Source of the DNA: Streptomyces tailanensis
Lineage (GTDB): Bacteria > Actinomycetota > Actinomycetes > Streptomycetales > Streptomycetaceae
Assembly: GCF_008386495.1 (NCBI RefSeq)
Contig: NZ_VTHJ01000015.1
Location: 40,574 to 104,573 of the forward strand
Direction: 5' to 3'
Length of the DNA stretch: 64,000 nucleotides
Positions 11,421-20,580 of this stretch are shown here, one piece after another (within the stretch, counting starts at the first letter, position 1; each line of letters begins with the position of its first letter). Under the pieces are notes generated by a model. The model worked only from the letters and a program-made list of their open reading frames with translations, was not told the DNA's origin and ran no database searches. The position numbers and the translations under genes were made by a program.

Positions 11421-12275
11421 TCAGAACAGGACGCTCATGAAAGCGCCGACTTCCTGGAAGCCCACCCGTCGGTACGTGCGCCTCGCCGCCGTGTTGAAGT
11501 CGTTCACGTACAGGCTCGCCACCGGGGCCACGTCGGCCAGCGCGTAGCGCAGGACCGCTGCCATGCCGGGGGCCGCCAGGCCCTGGCCTCGGTGCTCGGG
11601 GGCGACCCAGACGCCCTGGATCTGGCAGGCCAGGGGGGTGGCCGCGCCGATCTCGGCCTTGAAGAGGACTCGGCCGTCGGCGTCGAGGCGGGCGAAGGAG
11701 CGGCCGGAGCCGACCAGTTCGGCCACTCGGGCCTGGTAGAGGAGGCCGCCGTCGCCGGCCAGGGGAGAGACGCCTACCTCCTCGGTGAACATCGCCACGC
11801 ACGCCGGCATGATCGTCTCCATCTCGTCCTTGCGGATGCGACGGACGTACGGGTCCGGGGTGACGTCGGCGGGGTCGGGGAGCCGGTCGGTGACCATCAG
11901 CGGCTGGTGGGTGCGGACCTCGCGGGCCGGGCCCCAGCTGGGTTCGAGCAACCGCCAGAGCTGGGCGGTGGATTCGGCGGGGCCGACGATGGAGGAGCAG
12001 CGGCGGCCGGCCCGGCGGGCGCGGTCGGCGAAGGCGCGGACGGCGCGGGGGGTGGCGCAGATGGGGACGAGGTTGGCGCCGGCGTAGCAGAGGGAGGTGA
12101 GGGCGCCGTGCTCGTACCAGCCCCACATTTCGCCGCCGAGCCGCCAGGGGTCGAGGCCGGCGACCTGGACGCGGGATGTCACGAAGGCGTTCGCGACGGG
12201 CTCACGGTCGAGGACGGCGAGCGCGGCGTCCAGGTCACTCGGTTCGAGGACCCTGGTGGTCGTCTGGGTCAACAC
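11421..12275 (-). CDS. GNAT acetyltransferase with N-terminal DUF4081 domain
   Basis: The product is about 284 residues from the GTG at 12275 (VLTQTTTRVLEPSDLD); an upstream ATG at 12317 adds 14 poorly supported residues. The first half (about 15-130) matches the DUF4081 domain often fused to GNAT in actinobacteria, with GLDPWRLGGEMWGW and a pocket rich in aromatic residues. The second half has the GNAT motif VWVAPEHRGQGLAAPGM near residue 230 and ends with YRRVGFQEVGAFMSVLF. Such two-domain proteins are widespread in Streptomyces beside ispG; the acetyl acceptor is unknown. Confidence 0.85.
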   Translation of the reverse strand: MLTQTTTRVLEPSDLDAALAVLDREPVANAFVTSRVQVAGLDPWRLGGEMWGWYEHGALTSLCYAGANLVPICATPRAVRAFADRARRAGRRCSSIVGPAESTAQLWRLLEPSWGPAREVRTHQPLMVTDRLPDPADVTPDPYVRRIRKDEMETIMPACVAMFTEEVGVSPLAGDGGLLYQARVAELVGSGRSFARLDADGRVLFKAEIGAATPLACQIQGVWVAPEHRGQGLAAPGMAAVLRYALADVAPVASLYVNDFNTAARRTYRRVGFQEVGAFMSVLF

Positions 12276-12573
12276 GTGCGGGGGCCTCACCCTGGTGGAA
12301 TGCGCTGATTCCCGCACTGTACCTGGCGATTGTGTGGGGTGCCGAGGTCGTTGTGCAGGGCTGGGTTTTCGCCCCCGCCGCCCCTACCCGTCCCTCCCCA
12401 CTCTCGGCTCCGCTCGAGCGGGGGGACCCCCATCCAGGAGCTGCGCCCCTTCGACCCCCGCCCACTGGCTCGGCAGGTGCGGTTGTCATGCGAGTGCGGG
12501 TGCCTTGTGGCTTGTCGCGCAGCTCTCCGCGCCCTTGGAAGGGGGCCTGCGGCCCCTTCCAGAGCGCAAGCCC
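12276..12573. repeat. Intergenic region with type B and type C repeats
   Basis: Between ispG and the GNAT gene, 12369-12390 matches the TTCGCCCCCGCCGCCCC repeat. It is joined to a type C palindromic repeat at about 12394-12433 (CTCTCGGCTCCGCTCGAGCG). A GGGCCTGCGGCCC palindrome follows at about 12543-12555. I see no gene. Confidence 0.65.
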
Positions 12574-13731
12574 TCAGCCTGCTACCGCTACCGTCGGTTC
12601 GCCCGACGTCACGCCCTCGGCTTCCATCTGTTCGGCGATCTTCATGGCCTCCTCGATCAAGGTCTCTACGATCTTGGATTCGGGGACCGTCTTGATGACC
12701 TCGCCCTTGACGAAGATCTGGCCCTTGCCGTTGCCGGAGGCCACGCCGAGGTCGGCTTCGCGGGCCTCGCCGGGGCCGTTCACCACGCAGCCCATGACGG
12801 CGACTCGGAGGGGGACCTCCATGCCGGTGAGGCCGGCGGTGACTTCTTCGGCGAGCTTGTAGACGTCGACCTGGGCGCGGCCGCAGGAGGGGCAGGAGAC
12901 GATTTCGAGGCCGCGCTGGCGGAGGTTCAGGGACTCCAGGATCTGAGTGCCGACCTTGATCTCCTCCACCGGCGGGGCCGACAGGGAGACGCGGATCGTG
13001 TCGCCGATGCCCTCGCTCAGCAATGCCCCGAAGGCCACCGCCGACTTGATCGTGCCCTGGAAGGCCGGGCCCGCCTCGGTGACGCCGAGGTGGAGGGGGT
13101 AGTCGCACTGGGCCGCGAGCTGGCGGTAGGCGTTGACCATGACGACCGGGTCGTTGTGCTTGACCGAGATCTTGATGTCCCGGAAGCCGTGCTCCTCGAA
13201 GAGGGACGCTTCCCAGAGGGCCGACTCGACGAGGGCCTCGGGGGTGGCCTTGCCGTACTTCTGGAGGAGGCGGCGGTCGAGGGAGCCGGCGTTGACGCCG
13301 ATGCGGATCGGGGTGCCGTGGTCGCTCGCCGCCTTGGCGATCTCCTTGACCTTGTCGTCGAACTGCTTGATGTTGCCGGGGTTGACGCGGACGGCCGCGC
13401 AGCCCGCCTCGATGGCGGCGAAGACGTACTTCGGCTGGAAGTGGATGTCGGCGATGACCGGGATCTGCGACTTACGGGCGATCACCGGGAGCGCGTCGGC
13501 GTCGTCCTGGGTGGGGCAGGCGACGCGGACGATCTGGCAGCCGGAGGCCGTCAGCTCGGCGATCTGCTGGAGCGTGGCGCCGATGTCCGACGTACGCGTG
13601 GTCGTCATGGACTGGACCGACACCGGGGCGTCTCCGCCGACCGCCACGGACCCGACCTGGATCTGCCGGCTCTTCCGGCGCTCGGCGAGCTTGGTCGGAA
13701 CGGACGGCATGCCGAGAGAAATCGCAGTCAT
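12574..13731 (-). CDS. ispG: 4-hydroxy-3-methylbut-2-en-1-yl diphosphate synthase (flavodoxin)
   Basis: IspG (GcpE) converts MEcPP to HMBPP in the MEP isoprenoid pathway, using a [4Fe-4S] cluster. The 385-residue protein from the ATG at 13731 ([12 protein letters not shown]) has the TIM-barrel start [15 protein letters not shown]. The cluster-binding cysteines lie in [11 protein letters not shown] and [13 protein letters not shown] (about 270-320). A longer upstream reading frame runs into rseP and is not real. With dxr and the M50 protease it forms the usual Streptomyces dxr-rseP-ispG order, although a repeat and a hairpin separate it from rseP. Confidence 0.97.
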   Translation of the reverse strand: MTAISLGMPSVPTKLAERRKSRQIQVGSVAVGGDAPVSVQSMTTTRTSDIGATLQQIAELTASGCQIVRVACPTQDDADALPVIARKSQIPVIADIHFQPKYVFAAIEAGCAAVRVNPGNIKQFDDKVKEIAKAASDHGTPIRIGVNAGSLDRRLLQKYGKATPEALVESALWEASLFEEHGFRDIKISVKHNDPVVMVNAYRQLAAQCDYPLHLGVTEAGPAFQGTIKSAVAFGALLSEGIGDTIRVSLSAPPVEEIKVGTQILESLNLRQRGLEIVSCPSCGRAQVDVYKLAEEVTAGLTGMEVPLRVAVMGCVVNGPGEAREADLGVASGNGKGQIFVKGEVIKTVPESKIVETLIEEAMKIAEQMEAEGVTSGEPTVAVAG

Positions 13732-13822
13732 CTGCTGTGCAACCCCAAGTTGTCGATCAGGATCGGGTCCCGGTACGGGCGGGCTCCAAGCTTCGAGATT
13801 ACGGCACGGGCGTAGGCCAGAG

Positions 13823-13862
13823 CACTCCCCCACCTCGAATGCGCTCGGCGGGGGGACCCCCA
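13823..13862. repeat. Type C palindromic repeat upstream of ispG
   Basis: A diverged copy of the CACTCCCCCAC...GCTCGGCGGGGGGACCCCCA element. Other copies lie at 12394-12433 and, within a gene, at 41959-42001. Confidence 0.7.
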
Positions 13863-13910
13863 TCGGGCCGTGAACCCACCCGTGAGGGAGGCGGTCCGGC
13901 GGACAGCGAA

Positions 13911-13939
13911 GCGGCCGGGCACCCAGGGTGCCCGGCCGC
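13911..13939 (-). terminator. Terminator downstream of rseP
   Basis: A 14-bp perfect inverted repeat (13911-13924 with 13926-13939) starts 17 nt after the rseP stop. It separates dxr-rseP from ispG, so ispG probably has its own promoter in 13732-13910. Confidence 0.75.
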
Positions 13940-13955
13940 CGTGAACTCCGTGTGA

Positions 13956-15260
13956 CTACGAGATGCTCACCGGGTTCACCACGTCCGCGATCATCACGAG
14001 AAGCGTGAAGCAGATGAAGATCCCGGCCACCACGTACGCGACCGGCATCAGCTTCGCCACGTCGAACGGGCCGGGGTCGGGGCGGCGCAGCACCTTGGCC
14101 GTGTTCCTGCGCACCGACTCCCACAGGGCGCCCGCGATGTGCCCGCCGTCGAGCGGGAGGAGCGGGAGCATGTTGAACAGGAAGAGGGAGAGGTTGAAGC
14201 CGGCGAGCAGGATGAGGAAGGTCGCGAGCTGCTGGGTGGCGGGGATGTCCAGGGTGAAGATCTCGCCGCCGACGCGGGCCGCGCCGATCACGCCCATGGG
14301 CGAGTCGGCCTCGCGCTCGCCGTCGCCGAAGGTGGCGTCCCACAGGGCGGGGACCTTGGCGGGCAGGGAGATCAGGGACTCGACGCCGTTCTCCATCATG
14401 TCGCCCATGCGGTTCACGGACTCGCCGAAGGAGAGCGGGAGGACGTCGGTGGCGGGGGTGAAGCCGAACCAGCCGGCGGAGACGTACTTGCCTTCGACGT
14501 AGCCGCCTTCGCCGTCGGTCTTGCTGACCAGGTTCTTGACGAGGGTGGCGGTGAGGTCGAGCGTCTTGCCCTCGCGCTCGACGGTGACGGTGACCTGCTT
14601 GCCGGGGTTGTCGCGGATGTCGGTCTGGAGGGTGGACCAGTCCTCGACGGGGGTGCCGTTGAACGCGACGATCTTGTCGCCGGGCTGGAGGCCCGCGGCC
14701 TTGGCGGGGGCCTCCTCGTCGCCCGACTGGCACTTGGAGCGGTTCTCGCTGGCCTCGATGACGCAGTCCGAGACCTTGCTGACCGTGGTCGTCGTGGTCT
14801 GGGCGCCGAAGGTCATCATCACGCCGACGAAGATCACGACGGCGAGGACCAGGTTCATGAACGGGCCCGCGAACATCACGATGACGCGCTTCCAGGGCTT
14901 GCGCGTGTAGAACAGGCGGCTCTCGTCACCGGGCTGGAGCTCCTCGAACGAGGCCGCGCGGGCGTCCTCGATCATGCCGCGGAACGGGGACGTCGAGCGG
15001 GCCTCGATCCGGCCGTCGGGGCCGGGCGGGATCATGCCGATCATGCGGATGAAGCCGCCGAGCGGGATCGCCTTGATGCCGTACTCGGTCTCGCCCTTCT
15101 TGCGCGACCAGATCGTCGGGCCGAAGCCCACCATGTACTGGGGTACGCGGATGCCGAACATCTTGGCCGTCGACAGGTGGCCCAGCTCGTGCCAGGCGAT
15201 CGAGAACCCCAGGCCGATCACGAAGACGACTATGCCGAGGATGAACATCAGGGTCGTCAT
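13956..15260 (-). CDS. rseP: RseP-like site-2 metalloprotease (M50 family)
   Basis: This intramembrane zinc protease has 434 residues from the ATG at 15260. The first membrane segment contains the active-site HELGH ([15 protein letters not shown], about residue 22). A central PDZ domain ([16 protein letters not shown], about 200-270) and the C-terminal [12 protein letters not shown] metal-ligand motif (about 375) complete the family pattern. The extracytoplasmic loop holds two cysteines ([14 protein letters not shown]). Members cleave anti-sigma factors or signal-peptide remnants; the target here is unknown. It overlaps dxr by 4 nt (ATGA), so the two are co-translated. Confidence 0.95.
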   Translation of the reverse strand: MTTLMFILGIVVFVIGLGFSIAWHELGHLSTAKMFGIRVPQYMVGFGPTIWSRKKGETEYGIKAIPLGGFIRMIGMIPPGPDGRIEARSTSPFRGMIEDARAASFEELQPGDESRLFYTRKPWKRVIVMFAGPFMNLVLAVVIFVGVMMTFGAQTTTTTVSKVSDCVIEASENRSKCQSGDEEAPAKAAGLQPGDKIVAFNGTPVEDWSTLQTDIRDNPGKQVTVTVEREGKTLDLTATLVKNLVSKTDGEGGYVEGKYVSAGWFGFTPATDVLPLSFGESVNRMGDMMENGVESLISLPAKVPALWDATFGDGEREADSPMGVIGAARVGGEIFTLDIPATQQLATFLILLAGFNLSLFLFNMLPLLPLDGGHIAGALWESVRRNTAKVLRRPDPGPFDVAKLMPVAYVVAGIFICFTLLVMIADVVNPVSIS

Positions 15261-16534
15261 GCACGGGCCTCCGCGGTCGTCCGCTCGGTGGGTTTGCCGG
15301 TCGGGGTGGTGGTCAGTTCCCGGGCCCGGGCGCGGGCCCATGTCTCCGCTTCGAGGACGTCCGCCACGGTCAGGGAAGTTCCCGTTCCGGGGGTGCCGTG
15401 CCCCTCGACCACACGGGTCACGGTCTCCATGATCGAGTTGAAGGGCAGGGCGCCCTTCAGGAAGGCGTCCACGCATTCCTCGTTGGCCGCGTTGAACACC
15501 GCCGGGGCGGTGCCCGCGAGCTCCCCCACATGCCGGGCGAGAGCGACCGACGGGAACGCCTCGTCGTCGAGCGGGAAGAACTCCCAGTTGGACGCCTTGG
15601 TCCAGTCGAAGGCGGGCGCGGCGTCGGGGACGCGCTGCGGCCAGCCGAGGCCGATGGCGATGGGCCCGCGCATGTCGGGGGGCGTCGCCTGGGCCATCGT
15701 CGATCCGTCCGTGAACTCAACCATCGAGTGGACATACGACTGCGGGTGCACGACGACCTCAATGCGGTCGAAGGGAATGTCGTAGAGGAGGTGTGCCTCG
15801 ATGACTTCCAGGCCCTTGTTGACGAGGGTCGCGGAGTTGACCGTGATGACCGGGCCCATGGCCCAGGTGGGGTGCGCGAGCGCGTCGGCGGGCGTCACGT
15901 CCGCCAGCTCCGCCTTCGTACGGCCACGGAACGGGCCCCCGGAGGCGGTCACGACGAGCTTGCGCACATCGGCCCGGGTGCCCGAGGCGAGGGCCTGGAA
16001 GAGGGCCGCGTGCTCGGAGTCGACCGGGATGATCTGGCCCGGCTTGGCCACCGCCTTCACCAGCGGGCCGCCGACGATGAGCGACTCCTTGTTGGCGAGC
16101 GCGAGGGTGCGGCCCGCCTCCAGGGCGGCGAGGGTGGGGGCGAGGCCGATGGAGCCGGTGATGCCGTTGAGGACGGTGTGGCAGTCGGAGGCGGCGAGGT
16201 GGGTGGCCGCGTCCGGGCCGGCCAGGATCTCGGGAAGGGCTTCCCCCGCCCCGTAGGCGGTGGCCAGGGCCTCCTTCAGCGCCGGTACGACGTCCTCCCG
16301 GGCCACGGCGACGGTCCGTACCCGCAGGCGGTGCGCCTGCTCGGCCAGCAGCTCCACCCTCCCTCCGGCGGCGGAGAGCCCGGTGACGCGGAAGCGGTCC
16401 GGGTTGCGCAGGACGAGGTCGATGGCCTGGGTGCCGATCGAGCCGGTCGATCCGAGGATCACTGCATCCCGTACGCCGTCGACCGGGTCGAAGACGAGAT
16501 GCGGATCGGCGAGCGGGGCTGGACTGTCGGTCAT
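15257..16534 (-). CDS. dxr: 1-deoxy-D-xylulose-5-phosphate reductoisomerase
   Basis: Dxr (IspC) makes 2-C-methyl-D-erythritol 4-phosphate, the first committed MEP-pathway step and the target of fosmidomycin. The 425-residue protein from the ATG at 16534 shows the NADPH loop [10 protein letters not shown] (about 25-34), [12 protein letters not shown], the metal/substrate segment [13 protein letters not shown] (about 150-162), the flexible loop HPTWAMGP and [12 protein letters not shown] near the C-terminus. In-frame sequence before 16534 is low-quality and not used. The first gene of the dxr-rseP pair. Confidence 0.97.
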   Translation of the reverse strand: MTDSPAPLADPHLVFDPVDGVRDAVILGSTGSIGTQAIDLVLRNPDRFRVTGLSAAGGRVELLAEQAHRLRVRTVAVAREDVVPALKEALATAYGAGEALPEILAGPDAATHLAASDCHTVLNGITGSIGLAPTLAALEAGRTLALANKESLIVGGPLVKAVAKPGQIIPVDSEHAALFQALASGTRADVRKLVVTASGGPFRGRTKAELADVTPADALAHPTWAMGPVITVNSATLVNKGLEVIEAHLLYDIPFDRIEVVVHPQSYVHSMVEFTDGSTMAQATPPDMRGPIAIGLGWPQRVPDAAPAFDWTKASNWEFFPLDDEAFPSVALARHVGELAGTAPAVFNAANEECVDAFLKGALPFNSIMETVTRVVEGHGTPGTGTSLTVADVLEAETWARARARELTTTPTGKPTERTTAEARA

Positions 16535-16688
16535 CCCCCCATTGTGGCCGCATCCGGTGTCCGGCCGGACCGCGCGTCCCCTTGTTGACCCACTTCGTGC
16601 CGTGTGTGGCCGTGCGTGGTTGACGAGTGGATTTCTCCGTTTGTGAAGCACAAGTGAAGGCGGAGGTGGTATGACTTCCCCCCTGAAC

Positions 16689-16707
16689 TGATCCGATAGT
16701 CGGATCA
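16689..16707. promoter_or_regulatory. Palindrome upstream of the lamin-tail gene
   Basis: TGATCCGA-TAG-TCGGATCA is an 8-bp-armed inverted repeat 60 nt before the start of the secreted lamin-tail gene, in the dxr/16768 divergent region. It could be an operator. A TTGACG hexamer follows at about 16731. Confidence 0.35.
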
Positions 16708-16767
16708 ACCGATCGCCGGAACCGGTGGTTGACGGCGATCGTGAACGAGGATCCTGGGGGGATTTCC

Positions 16768-17229
16768 ATGTCTGTGCGCATACGCGCCCGCGCCGCCCTG
16801 CCCGCGCTCGCCGGAGCGGTGGCTCTGACCGGCACGCTGCTCAGCTCTCCGGCCGAGGCGGCCGGGCGCGTCTACATCTACGAGGTGTACTACGACAGCC
16901 CCGGGTCGGACCGCGGCTCGAACGCGAGCCTGAACGCCGAGTGGGTCATCATCAAGAACTCCAAGTCCACGGCGGTCTCGCTGAAGGGCTGGAAGCTCAA
17001 GGACAAGACCGGCTACACGTACACCTTCGGCGATGTGAAGGTGAACGCGGGCAAGTCCAAGAAGGTGCACACCGGCAAGGGGACCAACACCGCGTACGAC
17101 AAGTACTGGGGGCGGTCCTGGTACGTGTGGAACAACACCGGGGACACGGCGACGCTGTACAGGGCCGGAGGGGTCAAGGCCGACGACTGTTCGTGGTCCT
17201 CGATCGGCAAGGGCTACAAGTACTGCTAG
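16768..17229 (+). CDS. Secreted lamin tail domain (LTD) protein
   Basis: The ATG at 16768 follows a GGGGGGA ribosome site and opens a clear signal peptide (residues 1-31, cleavage near AEA|AGRVY). The mature ~120 residues form a lamin-tail immunoglobulin-like domain: YIYEVYYDSPGSDRG, NAEWVIIKN, LKGWKLKD, GYTYTFGD and YVWNNTGDTATLY are the typical strand motifs. It ends in YKYC with a second Cys in DDCSW, so a disulphide is likely. Streptomyces secrete several such small LTD proteins; the function is unknown, perhaps cell-surface or DNA/nuclease-associated. Confidence 0.88.
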   Translation: MSVRIRARAALPALAGAVALTGTLLSSPAEAAGRVYIYEVYYDSPGSDRGSNASLNAEWVIIKNSKSTAVSLKGWKLKDKTGYTYTFGDVKVNAGKSKKVHTGKGTNTAYDKYWGRSWYVWNNTGDTATLYRAGGVKADDCSWSSIGKGYKYC

Positions 17230-17238
17230 CCGGTCGGT

Positions 17239-17300
17239 CCCCACGCGGCGGAGCCGCACATTGATACAGCCCCGCGCCCCTGAATGACCGGGGCGCGGGG
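17239..17300. terminator. Bidirectional terminator built from a type A repeat
   Basis: The stem CCCCGCGCCCC/GGGGCGCGGGG (17270-17280 with 17290-17300, 9-nt loop) lies between two convergent genes. The left part (CCACGCGGCGGAGCCGCA) belongs to the type A repeat family also seen at 20336, 43047 and 52035. Confidence 0.8.
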
Positions 17301-17310
17301 AGTCGGGAAG

Positions 17311-19251
17311 TCAGCGGATGGGGCGGTGGACGTTCTCCTTCTCGCTCGGGCCCGGGGTGGCGTCCGCGATCCAGGGGCCCTCGCCGGACGGGTCGACCAC
17401 TCCCCGTTCCAGCCACTCGTAGGCGCCGGCCAGGACGCCCTTCACCACCTTGCGGTCCACGGTGTCGGTGTTGGTCCACAGGCGGGCGAAGAGTTCCTCC
17501 ACCCGGATGCGGGACTGGCGGCAGAAGGTGTCGGCCAGTTGGTAGGCCTCGCGGCCGTGGTCGGTGGTGGTGCGGAGGAGTTCGGCGCGTACGACGGCCG
17601 CGCTCATCGCGAAGAGTTCGGCGCCGATGTCGACGATGCGGCCGAGGAAGCCCTGCTTGGTCTCCATACGGCCCTGCCAGCGGGACATGGCGTAGAACGT
17701 GGAGCGGGCGAGCTTGCGGGCGCTGCGTTCGACGTAGCGCAGGTGGGTGGAGAGGTCCGGGTGGCCGGAGGGGTTGAAGTCGCCGTATGCGCGCGGGAGT
17801 TGACCGGTGCCCGTGACCAGCTTCGGCAGCCACTTGGCGTAGAAGACGCCCGCGCCCGCGCCCGCCTTCGCCTTGTCGGAGAGGGATTTCTCCGGGTCGA
17901 TGAGGTCTCCGGCCACGGAGAGGTGGGCGTCGACGGCCTCGCGGGCGATCAGCAGGTGCATGATCTCCGTGGAGCCCTCGAAGATGCGGTTGATGCGCAG
18001 GTCGCGCAGGACCTGCTCGGCGGGGACGGCCCGTTCGCCGCGCGCCCGCAGGGAGTCGGCCGTCTCGAAGCCGCGGCCGCCGCGGATCTGGACCAGTTCG
18101 TCGGCGATGCGCCAGCCCATCTCCGATGCGAAGAGCTTGGCGAGGGCGCCCTCGATACGGATGTCGTTGCGGTCCTCGTCGGCCATCTGGGAGGAGAGGT
18201 CCAGGACCGCCTCCAGGGCGAAGGTCGTCGCCGCGATGAAGGAGATCTTCTGCCCGACCGCCTCGTGGTGGGCGACCGGCTTGCCCCACTGTTCGCGGGC
18301 GGCCGACCACTCGCGGGCGATCTTGAGGCACCACTTGCCGGCGGCCACGCAGGAGGCGGGCAGGGAGAGGCGGCCGGTGTTGAGGGTGGTGAGGGCGATC
18401 TTCAGACCGGCGCCCTCGGGGCCGATGCGGTTGGCGGCGGGCACCCGGACCTGGTGGAAGCGGGTGACGCCGTTCTCGATGCCGCGCAGGCCCATGAAGG
18501 CGTTGCGGTTCTCGACGGTGATGCCGGGCGAGTCCGTCTCCACGACGAAGGCGGTGATGCCGCCCTTGTGGCCCTCGGATTTCGGCACGCGCGCCATGAC
18601 GACCAGGAGGTCGGCGACCACGCCGTTGGTGGTCCAGAGCTTCACGCCGTCGAGGACGTAGTCGTCGCCGTCGGGTACGGCCGACGTGGCCAGCCGGGCC
18701 GGGTCGGAGCCGACGTCGGGCTCGGTGAGGAGGAAGGCGCTGATGTCGGTGCGGGCGCAGCGCGGCAGGAACTTCTCCTTCTGTTCGGGGGTGCCGAACA
18801 ATTTCAGCGGCTGCGGTACGCCGATCGACTGGTGGGCCGACAGCAGCACGCCGATCGCGGGGCTGGCCGAGCCCGCCAGGGCCAGCGCCTTGTTGTAGTA
18901 CACCTGGGTGAGGCCGAGGCCGCCGTACTTGGGGTCGATCTTCATGCCGAGGGCGCCGAGTTCCTTGAGGCCGTTGATCACCTCGTCGGGGATGCGGGCC
19001 TCGCGCTCGATCAGGGCGCCGTCGACCTTGGTCTCGCAGAACTCGCGGAGCTTGGTCAGGAACTGCTCGCCGCGCCGGACGGCCTCGTCGGTGGGGAGCG
19101 GGTGGGGGTGGATGAGGTCGAGGCGGAACCGGCCCAGGAACAGTTCCTTGGCGAAGCTGGGCTTGCGCCATTCCTGCTCCCGGGCGGCCTCCGCCACCTG
19201 GCGGGCCTCACGCTCGGTGACAGTTGGCTTCTTGAGGGGTGGGGCGGACAT
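17311..19251 (-). CDS. Acyl-CoA dehydrogenase family flavoprotein
   Basis: The product has 646 residues from the ATG at 19251, which has a GAGGTGA ribosome site. The FAD-dependent dehydrogenase core covers about 40-430: KYGGLGLTQVYYNK, ISAFLLTEPDVGSDPARL, KLWTTNGVVADLLVVMARVP, TLNTGRLSLPASC and the conserved RINRIFEGSTEIMHLLIARE. A C-terminal helical extension of about 200 residues resembles that of long-chain/ACAD9-type enzymes. The substrate is probably a long-chain acyl-CoA, but this is inferred. It stands alone, with the GH12 gene 161 nt upstream on the same strand. Confidence 0.9.
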   Translation of the reverse strand: MSAPPLKKPTVTEREARQVAEAAREQEWRKPSFAKELFLGRFRLDLIHPHPLPTDEAVRRGEQFLTKLREFCETKVDGALIEREARIPDEVINGLKELGALGMKIDPKYGGLGLTQVYYNKALALAGSASPAIGVLLSAHQSIGVPQPLKLFGTPEQKEKFLPRCARTDISAFLLTEPDVGSDPARLATSAVPDGDDYVLDGVKLWTTNGVVADLLVVMARVPKSEGHKGGITAFVVETDSPGITVENRNAFMGLRGIENGVTRFHQVRVPAANRIGPEGAGLKIALTTLNTGRLSLPASCVAAGKWCLKIAREWSAAREQWGKPVAHHEAVGQKISFIAATTFALEAVLDLSSQMADEDRNDIRIEGALAKLFASEMGWRIADELVQIRGGRGFETADSLRARGERAVPAEQVLRDLRINRIFEGSTEIMHLLIAREAVDAHLSVAGDLIDPEKSLSDKAKAGAGAGVFYAKWLPKLVTGTGQLPRAYGDFNPSGHPDLSTHLRYVERSARKLARSTFYAMSRWQGRMETKQGFLGRIVDIGAELFAMSAAVVRAELLRTTTDHGREAYQLADTFCRQSRIRVEELFARLWTNTDTVDRKVVKGVLAGAYEWLERGVVDPSGEGPWIADATPGPSEKENVHRPIR

Positions 19252-19363
19252 GAGGCTCACCTCGCCGCGAATCGGGATCATGGACCACATCGGTTACTGA
19301 TGGGTGCTACTCGATCGTTGGTACCCGATCCGGGGTGAGCCCGCCACCCCTCGCGTCGTTCGG

Positions 19364-19419
19364 CGAAGCCTCGGCCTTTCGGGTCGAAGCGTCGGCCTCT
19401 CGGGTCGAAGCCTCAGCCG
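19364..19419. repeat. 21-bp tandem repeat at the 3' end of the first GH12 gene
   Basis: Two 21-bp units beginning CGAAGCCTCGGCC / CGAAGCGTCGGCC and a 14-bp partial third unit run into the stop codon of the GH12 gene. Confidence 0.7.
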
Positions 19420-20222
19420 ATGTTCACCGAGTACGACTTCGTGTCCAGGCGGCCGGTGCCCTTGAAGACCTCGGTGCCGGCCTCGATACCGGAGACGTAC
19501 TTGTCGTCGCTCAGCAGGTTGCGGCGGACCAGGGCCTGTGTGAAGTCGTCGAGGTTGAGGGTGGCCTTGCTGGTGTTGCTGCGGCGGACGAAGGAGAAGA
19601 CCTTCCAGCCGATGTCGCCGGTGTAGATGTCCCACATGGCACCGCCGAGGCTGACGCTGCCGTACTTGGTGCCGAGCGGGCCCGCGCCGCCCTGGCGGTT
19701 GAGCCAGATCATGATCTCGTCGGTGGGCTGGTCCTGCCAGTCCGCGGTGTTCTTGTCGTGCAGCCACAGGTCGTAGGCGACGTTCATGGTGCCCGGGTCG
19801 GAGCTGACGGTGAACTCCCAGCTGGTCCTCACCGGCTTGCGGTCGCCCACGCGGATGGGGAGCTGGGTGGACGCCTTGTCGACCTTCCAGCCCCAGTGCC
19901 AGCCGAGGACGGAGGAGGCGTACGTCTTCACGTCGTAGTCCTTGCCCGTGGCGCTGTTGGCCAGGCTGTAGTTCGTGCCCCAGGAGATCGTCGAGCCCGA
20001 CTGGGAGTTGTCCCAGACGCACTGGGTGCCGGTGAACTTCCCCTCGTTCCAGAGGTTGTTGTTCACGTAGTACTTGCCGAGCGTGACCGTGTCGAAGGCC
20101 GCGCACTTCTTGGCCTCCTCACCGGCCGTCGCCACGGTCACGGTGGCCCCGACGGCAAGAGCGGTGACGACAGCGGCGCCGATCTTCACCGTACGGGTGA
20201 GACGGGGACGACGGTGTTGCAT
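19413..20222 (-). CDS. Secreted GH12 endoglucanase/xyloglucanase
   Basis: From the ATG at 20222 (GGAAGGA ribosome site) the product is 269 residues with a signal peptide ending near residue 33. It then has a GH12 beta-jelly roll: NNNLWNEGKFTGTQCVW, the nucleophile region DEIMIWLNRQGG (E169) and the acid/base region IEAGTEVFKG (E251). GH12 enzymes cut beta-1,4-glucan or xyloglucan chains endo-wise. A perfect TCGAAGCGCTTCGA operator lies 237 nt upstream, just before the divergent LacI gene. The type A repeat in the leader may add structure to the mRNA. Context points to xyloglucan. Confidence 0.9.
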   Translation of the reverse strand: MQHRRPRLTRTVKIGAAVVTALAVGATVTVATAGEEAKKCAAFDTVTLGKYYVNNNLWNEGKFTGTQCVWDNSQSGSTISWGTNYSLANSATGKDYDVKTYASSVLGWHWGWKVDKASTQLPIRVGDRKPVRTSWEFTVSSDPGTMNVAYDLWLHDKNTADWQDQPTDEIMIWLNRQGGAGPLGTKYGSVSLGGAMWDIYTGDIGWKVFSFVRRSNTSKATLNLDDFTQALVRRNLLSDDKYVSGIEAGTEVFKGTGRLDTKSYSVNIG

Positions 20223-20458
20223 GGGGGTTCCTTCCGGGGGTGACACGTACGCGAGCTGGTCGCCACCGGGGAGACAGAAGGTTGCCGCCGGGCTTTTACT
20301 TGGGAGTGGCGGGGCCGCAGGCCCACGCCACCCCCAAGGGGCGCGGGGCTGTATCGATTTGCGGCTCCGCCGCGTGGGCGCGACCAGCCACAGACGACCC
20401 GCAGACGCCCAAGAACCGCACCCCCACCCCAGTAGGCGCCCCCGCCCACCCGACGGAG
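20223..20458. repeat. Long GH12 leader containing a type A repeat
   Basis: The 236 nt between the GH12 start and its operator hold a type A repeat copy (20336-20383, AGGGGCGCGGGGCTGTATCG onward) and a GTGGCG/CGCCAC hairpin near 20306-20331. I see no gene. Confidence 0.6.
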
Positions 20459-20472
20459 TCGAAGCGCTTCGA
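20459..20472. promoter_or_regulatory. Perfect 14-bp operator TCGAAGCGCTTCGA (GH12 side)
   Basis: A perfect LacI-type palindrome with the central CG characteristic of the family. On the minus strand a TTGACG hexamer lies just upstream (20495-20500), so the site would sit over or just after the -10 of the GH12 promoter. Identical sites occur at 47073 and 47267. Confidence 0.8.
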
Positions 20473-20549
20473 CAACCTATGGACACCCACCCACCGTCAA
20501 GCTACTGTCGTGCCACCCTCACTCACCCTGGTTCAGAGTAAACGCGCTG

Positions 20550-20563
20550 TCGAAGCGCTTAAA
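20550..20563. promoter_or_regulatory. Degenerate operator before the lacI-type gene
   Basis: TCGAAGCGCTTAAA keeps the first 11 positions of the operator and lies 18 nt before the ATG of the regulator. This suggests weaker autoregulation. Confidence 0.6.
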
Positions 20564-20580
20564 CACGCTTGGAGAGCTGG

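Noticed and set aside
13731..14733. Upstream extension of the ispG frame to 14733
   Set aside because: It overlaps rseP on the same strand in another frame and crosses a terminator; the IspG homology begins at the ATG 13731.
17284..19338. 684-codon plus-strand frame opposite the acyl-CoA dehydrogenase
   Set aside because: The minus strand matches a known enzyme; the plus product is Gly/Val/Asp-rich shadow sequence.
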